Program-made: the position numbers and the translations under genes
IMG/VR virus record: IMGVR_UViG_3300044800_000031
Span: 1 to 24,786 of that record
Origin: a virus
Length of the DNA stretch: 24,786 nucleotides
Reading direction: 5' to 3' (one strand)
In this document: positions 22,726 to 24,786 of the stretch, piece by piece
Layout of the letters: each line of letters starts with the position of its first letter
Numbering within the stretch: the stretch's first letter is position 1
The notes under the pieces: generated by a model
Seen by the model: the letters and a program-made list of their open reading frames with translations, nothing else
Told to the model about the DNA's origin: nothing
The model's database searches: none

Positions 22726-23438
22726 GGCGCCTCCACCCCCATCATGGCGACGACCCAGGCCGCCACCTTATCGAGCACGATTTGCCGAATGGTCCTGCGC
22801 TTTGGCTTCGCTGCCGCCGCCACGCCAAGCTGCAACACCTCGACGCGCTTCCCGTGCACGAACCGATCGAGTTCGGCCTGTGCGCACATGACCTCGCGGT
22901 AGGCTGCCTCGAATCGCCCCTGTGCCGCCTCGGCCTCGTGTGCGGCAGCGAGCGCCGCTCGTCGATGCACAATCTCGGCGTCCGTCTTCTTGGCCAACGC
23001 GCGCTTTTCCGCCGCCAGGTGCGAGGCCGCCCGCGCGAGTGCCGAGTTGATCCCGTCGCGGTCGCGCGTCTTGCCCGCCACGCGCGTCGCCTCCCTCGCG
23101 AGCGCGCGCTCACCACGGGCCACGCGATCGGCATCATCCACGCGAACGCGCAGCGAGCCGCACGACATCGTGACCCAGTTGTTCGCCGGATCGACCAGAT
23201 CCCACGTGGCGCCAGTCGTGGGCCGGTAGCAGTTCTCCAGCAGGAACTGATCGCGCCCATCGAGCGTCGCGAGTGCCGTGCGCACGCGGCTCGACTTGGT
23301 GGCCGCCGACCGTTGCCGTTGCGTGAGGCCCGCGGCATCGGGGTCGCGCCCGCCGCTCGGCTCGAATGGGCAGGCGCGTAGGCCCAGCAGCGTGGGGGCG
23401 TCGCGGTAGTAGAACTCCAGCGGCTCGCATCGGTTCAT
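22722..23438 (-). CDS. Hypothetical helical protein, 238 residues
   Basis: ATG 23438, ATGA overlap with the preceding gene and ending in ATGA with the next. N-terminal half: a short loop with RACPFEPSGGRDPDAAG, then RVRTALATLDGRDQFLLENCY (about 52-72), a helix-loop-helix run that recalls region 4 of small sigma-like or Q-type regulators but without a clear recognition helix. The C-terminal half is Ala/Arg/Glu-rich helix (about 105-200), probably coiled coil, followed by a basic stretch (KPKRRTIRQIVLDKVAAWVV). It is the longest gene of the right-hand block. The role is unknown; a transcription-related or DNA-associated protein is one possibility. Confidence 0.66.
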   Translation of the reverse strand: MNRCEPLEFYYRDAPTLLGLRACPFEPSGGRDPDAAGLTQRQRSAATKSSRVRTALATLDGRDQFLLENCYRPTTGATWDLVDPANNWVTMSCGSLRVRVDDADRVARGERALAREATRVAGKTRDRDGINSALARAASHLAAEKRALAKKTDAEIVHRRAALAAAHEAEAAQGRFEAAYREVMCAQAELDRFVHGKRVEVLQLGVAAAAKPKRRTIRQIVLDKVAAWVVAMMGVEAP

Positions 23439-23698
23439 GGTAGAAACGGCTCCGCTGCTGGTTCGTCAATTCGGTTTGCCATCTCGCACTCCGTCATCAT
23501 CGGAAGATTGGCCAGCCGTCTAGCGTTCGCCCGGACGACCTCATTGACCTCGACCATTCGGAGCACCTCGTCACGCCACTTGTCCAATTCTTCGGCAAGC
23601 ATGCCGACGCGCCACTCGTGCCTGCCCTTTCGCCTCGGTGCGTCGCGTAACCGGCGATAGATCGCTCTGGCTCGTCTGTGCGATTCGTCAGATGGCAT
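23435..23698 (-). CDS. Hypothetical helical protein, 87 residues
   Basis: ATG 23698, chosen because it overlaps the stop of the tiny upstream ORF (TGATG); extension farther upstream in this frame is Arg/Thr-rich noise. The peptide is basic at first (RRARAIYRRLRDAPRRKGR) and then acidic helix (LAEELDKWRDEVLRMVEVNEV). No family recognised. Ends by ATGA overlap into the next gene. Confidence 0.62.
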   Translation of the reverse strand: MPSDESHRRARAIYRRLRDAPRRKGRHEWRVGMLAEELDKWRDEVLRMVEVNEVVRANARRLANLPMMTECEMANRIDEPAAEPFLP

Positions 23699-23748
23699 CA
23701 GCGTGGTTCCCCTGGTCGTCGCAGCCACTCGTGCAGCTCGGGTGTCAT
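23698..23748 (-). CDS. Tiny coupled ORF, 16 residues
   Basis: ATG 23748 overlaps the stop of the upstream gene (ATGA) and its TGA overlaps the next ATG (TGATG). The peptide is MTPELHEWLRRPGEPR. It fills the 46-base gap exactly, which favours translation as a coupling peptide, though a non-functional relay is also possible. Confidence 0.5.
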   Translation of the reverse strand: MTPELHEWLRRPGEPR

Positions 23749-24035
23749 CGCTGCACCTCGCTCGCCAGCCCCACGACAATGTCGCCGTCGAGAAGCTTGC
23801 ACCAGTAGGGCGGGGGATTTGGCGGATATGCCGCCGCCCGTTGTTCCTTGTCGACGTGGCAATAGCTTCCGTAGCACTCATCGTAGTGGCACAACGGGCA
23901 CGTGCCGCAACTCGTCGCCTCAATGCGGGGCGGTAGCGGCCCCGGCTTCTCTACCATGACCACGCCGTCGAGCATGAAGGCGTCGACCAGCACGCGGGGG
24001 TCGCGCGGGGGCAGCAGATCGAGCGGCCTACTCAT
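23745..24035 (-). CDS. Cys-cluster protein, 96 residues
   Basis: ATG 24035, overlapping the preceding gene by eight bases. The middle has SCGTCPLCHYDECYGSYCHVD (about 42-62), six cysteines or histidines in a tight cluster, then YWCKLLDGDIVVGL. The layout (C-x-x-C-x-x-C, C, C, later C) looks like a small zinc-binding fold seen in short phage proteins, where a trailing 'C-[KP]-L' segment closes the site. No catalytic motif. Function unknown. Confidence 0.7.
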   Translation of the reverse strand: MSRPLDLLPPRDPRVLVDAFMLDGVVMVEKPGPLPPRIEATSCGTCPLCHYDECYGSYCHVDKEQRAAAYPPNPPPYWCKLLDGDIVVGLASEVQR

Positions 24036-24222
24036 CGCATACCTCGCAGCCCTCGACGTTGTAGCCGCGCGGTCCGTGGCAGCGTGGGCAGATGTCGACC
24101 GGCGTCATGCCGAACACGGCCATCAGTGCATCGGCTGTTGCTCGTGCGCGCGCAATCTCGCGTTGCGGATTCGCCCGGTACTCGATGATGCGCCCCGGTT
24201 CGTTCACGTGGTCGATGGTCAT
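24028..24222 (-). CDS. Small protein with two CxxC pairs
   Basis: 64 residues from ATG 24222, whose ATGA overlaps the preceding stop. Helical N-terminal part, then C-terminal DICPRCHGPRGYNVEGCEVC, two C-x-x-C pairs eleven residues apart, the compact zinc-ribbon spacing. Function unknown; it lies in a row of Cys-rich mini-genes. Confidence 0.72.
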   Translation of the reverse strand: MTIDHVNEPGRIIEYRANPQREIARARATADALMAVFGMTPVDICPRCHGPRGYNVEGCEVCDE

Positions 24223-24560
24223 GGCTCACTGTCCGGTGGGTCGTCGTCGTAATCTCGCTCTGGCACGACTGAAGCATGCCCGACGCTGACCAGCGTCAAC
24301 AGCGCCTGCCTGACCTTGCCCTCAATCGCCAGCGTTAGGGCCGACAGTAGCTTGGCGTTTGCGGCCTGCACTTCGCCAAGCATCCGCTCCAATGCCTGCC
24401 GCTCCTTTGCCGCCACCAACAGCATGTCGGCCGCCTGGTGCTCCCGTGTCTTGCACGCCCTCGCCTCGCCGAGGATGGATTGCTGCTCGCCGTTGATCTT
24501 CTCGCAGGTGGCCTTGCACTCGGCGAGCTGTGCCGTGAGTTTCGCTTCTAGGGCAGTCAT
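24219..24560 (-). CDS. Helical coiled-coil protein, 113 residues
   Basis: ATG 24560 with GAGGA five bases upstream and an ATGA overlap with the alternative end of the gene before. The peptide is nearly all helix: LEAKLTAQLAECKATCEKIN, then AADMLLVAAKERQALERMLG and a C-terminal acidic tail ending DDDPPDSEP. Cys residues at 14, 18 and 33 are not arranged as a clear site. The frame stays open upstream to ATG 24689, so a longer fused protein of 156 residues cannot be excluded. Confidence 0.68.
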   Translation of the reverse strand: MTALEAKLTAQLAECKATCEKINGEQQSILGEARACKTREHQAADMLLVAAKERQALERMLGEVQAANAKLLSALTLAIEGKVRQALLTLVSVGHASVVPERDYDDDPPDSEP

Positions 24561-24689
24561 GGCGTCCTCACGGTCGCACCGTCGTACGAAAACGACTCGA
24601 TGATGCCGACGCCCAGGTCCGTCGAGCTGCCAGCACCGCTTGCACCGGTTCTTGCCGCAGTCGACATCGATCATCAGTCGTCGCTTCAT
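24557..24689 (-). CDS. Small Cys-rich gene with apparent frame switch
   Basis: ATG 24689 has a very strong AGGAGG site five bases upstream. The first about 23 codons (MKRRLMIDVDCGKNRCKRCW) show high G/C third positions and a C-x4-C-x-x-C cluster. Near 24616-24622 the third-position preference moves to the +1 frame, which reads LGVGIIESFSYDGATVRTP and stops at 24557 in an ATGA overlap with the next start. The length, 133 bases, is not a multiple of three. Options are a sequencing or real one-base indel, a programmed +1 shift, a short start at ATG 24667 in the second frame, or a fusion with the next gene in the first frame. Confidence 0.42.
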
Positions 24690-24694
24690 GTCGT

Positions 24695-24700
24695 CCTCCT
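24695..24700 (-). promoter_or_regulatory. Strong ribosome site
   Basis: AGGAGG five bases before ATG 24689. It supports translation starting there and not at the internal ATG 24667. Confidence 0.7.
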
Positions 24701-24714
24701 GCCAGTCGGCCGTG

Positions 24715-24786
24715 TCACTTGCCCTTGCTCGCCTTGTACGCCGCTTCTGCCACGAGGCACTTCTTGCAGCGCACGGGCACATCATG
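24715..24786 (-). CDS. 3' end of a Cys-motif protein, start outside window
   Basis: Twenty-three codons and a TGA at 24715-24717, entering from the right edge. The visible tail reads VRCKKCLVAEAAYKASKGK. A C-x-x-C-L-x-A-E ending with strong G/C third positions is a common finish of small Cys-cluster phage proteins. The rest of the metal site would be beyond the window. Twenty-five bases separate it from the next start. Confidence 0.6.
   Translation of the reverse strand, partial: HDVPVRCKKCLVAEAAYKASKGK

Noticed and set aside
23699-23923. Upstream extension of the 87-residue gene at 23435-23698
   Set aside because: The extension is Arg/Thr-rich and overlaps a Cys-cluster gene with better evidence; the TGATG junction fits the short start.
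1-24786. CRISPR array, insertion sequence or diversity-generating retroelement
   Set aside because: No regularly spaced repeats, transposase, terminal inverted repeats or reverse transcriptase were seen; the three similar genes are paralogues, not template/variable repeats.

Overview
This window is a stretch of the genome of a tailed, double-stranded DNA bacteriophage (or prophage) with a contractile tail. Every supported gene lies on the minus strand, so transcription runs from the right edge to the left edge. The DNA is GC-rich and real genes favour codons ending in G or C, which points to a GC-rich bacterial host, but nothing in the window identifies the host. No integrase, repressor, replication or lysis gene is present, so lifestyle cannot be judged.

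Layout from right to left, the direction of transcription. (1) 24786-20989: about fourteen small genes packed end to end, often with ATGA, GTGA or TGATG stop/start overlaps. Many carry cysteine clusters, one has a SEC-C-type motif, one an HTH-like segment, and one is a 16-codon ORF coupled on both sides. (2) 20917-16075: packaging and portal module: small terminase, large terminase (Walker A, Walker B and nuclease acidic residues visible), a small conserved-looking ORF, portal, a nested ORF overlapping the portal end, and an SPP1-gp7/Mu-F-like minor head protein. (3) 16047-12950: two cysteine-motif proteins, a probable virion protein, a scaffold-like protein and the major capsid protein. (4) 12919-11652: three tandem paralogous genes of about 140 codons. 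(5) 11645-8404: neck genes, interrupted by a tRNA gene at 10199-10273 and a 249-base stretch without a convincing ORF. (6) 8399-1: tail module in the order seen in phage Mu: sheath, tube, probable assembly chaperone, tape measure, DNA-circularisation/LysM protein, gpD/gp44-like hub, gp45/gpV-like spike. The spike gene runs off the left edge.

The genes form one morphogenesis programme: terminase pumps DNA through the portal into a capsid built by scaffold and coat protein, neck proteins close the head, and sheath, tube, tape measure and baseplate build the tail.

The points most worth a second look are the tRNA, which has several features of an initiator tRNA (unpaired 1:72, A11:U24, CAU anticodon) and sits inside the structural operon; the triplicated gene family beside the capsid gene; a YkgJ-like cysteine-cluster protein inserted between tail tube and tape measure; the concentration of small cysteine-cluster proteins; and an apparent reading-frame switch near 24615.
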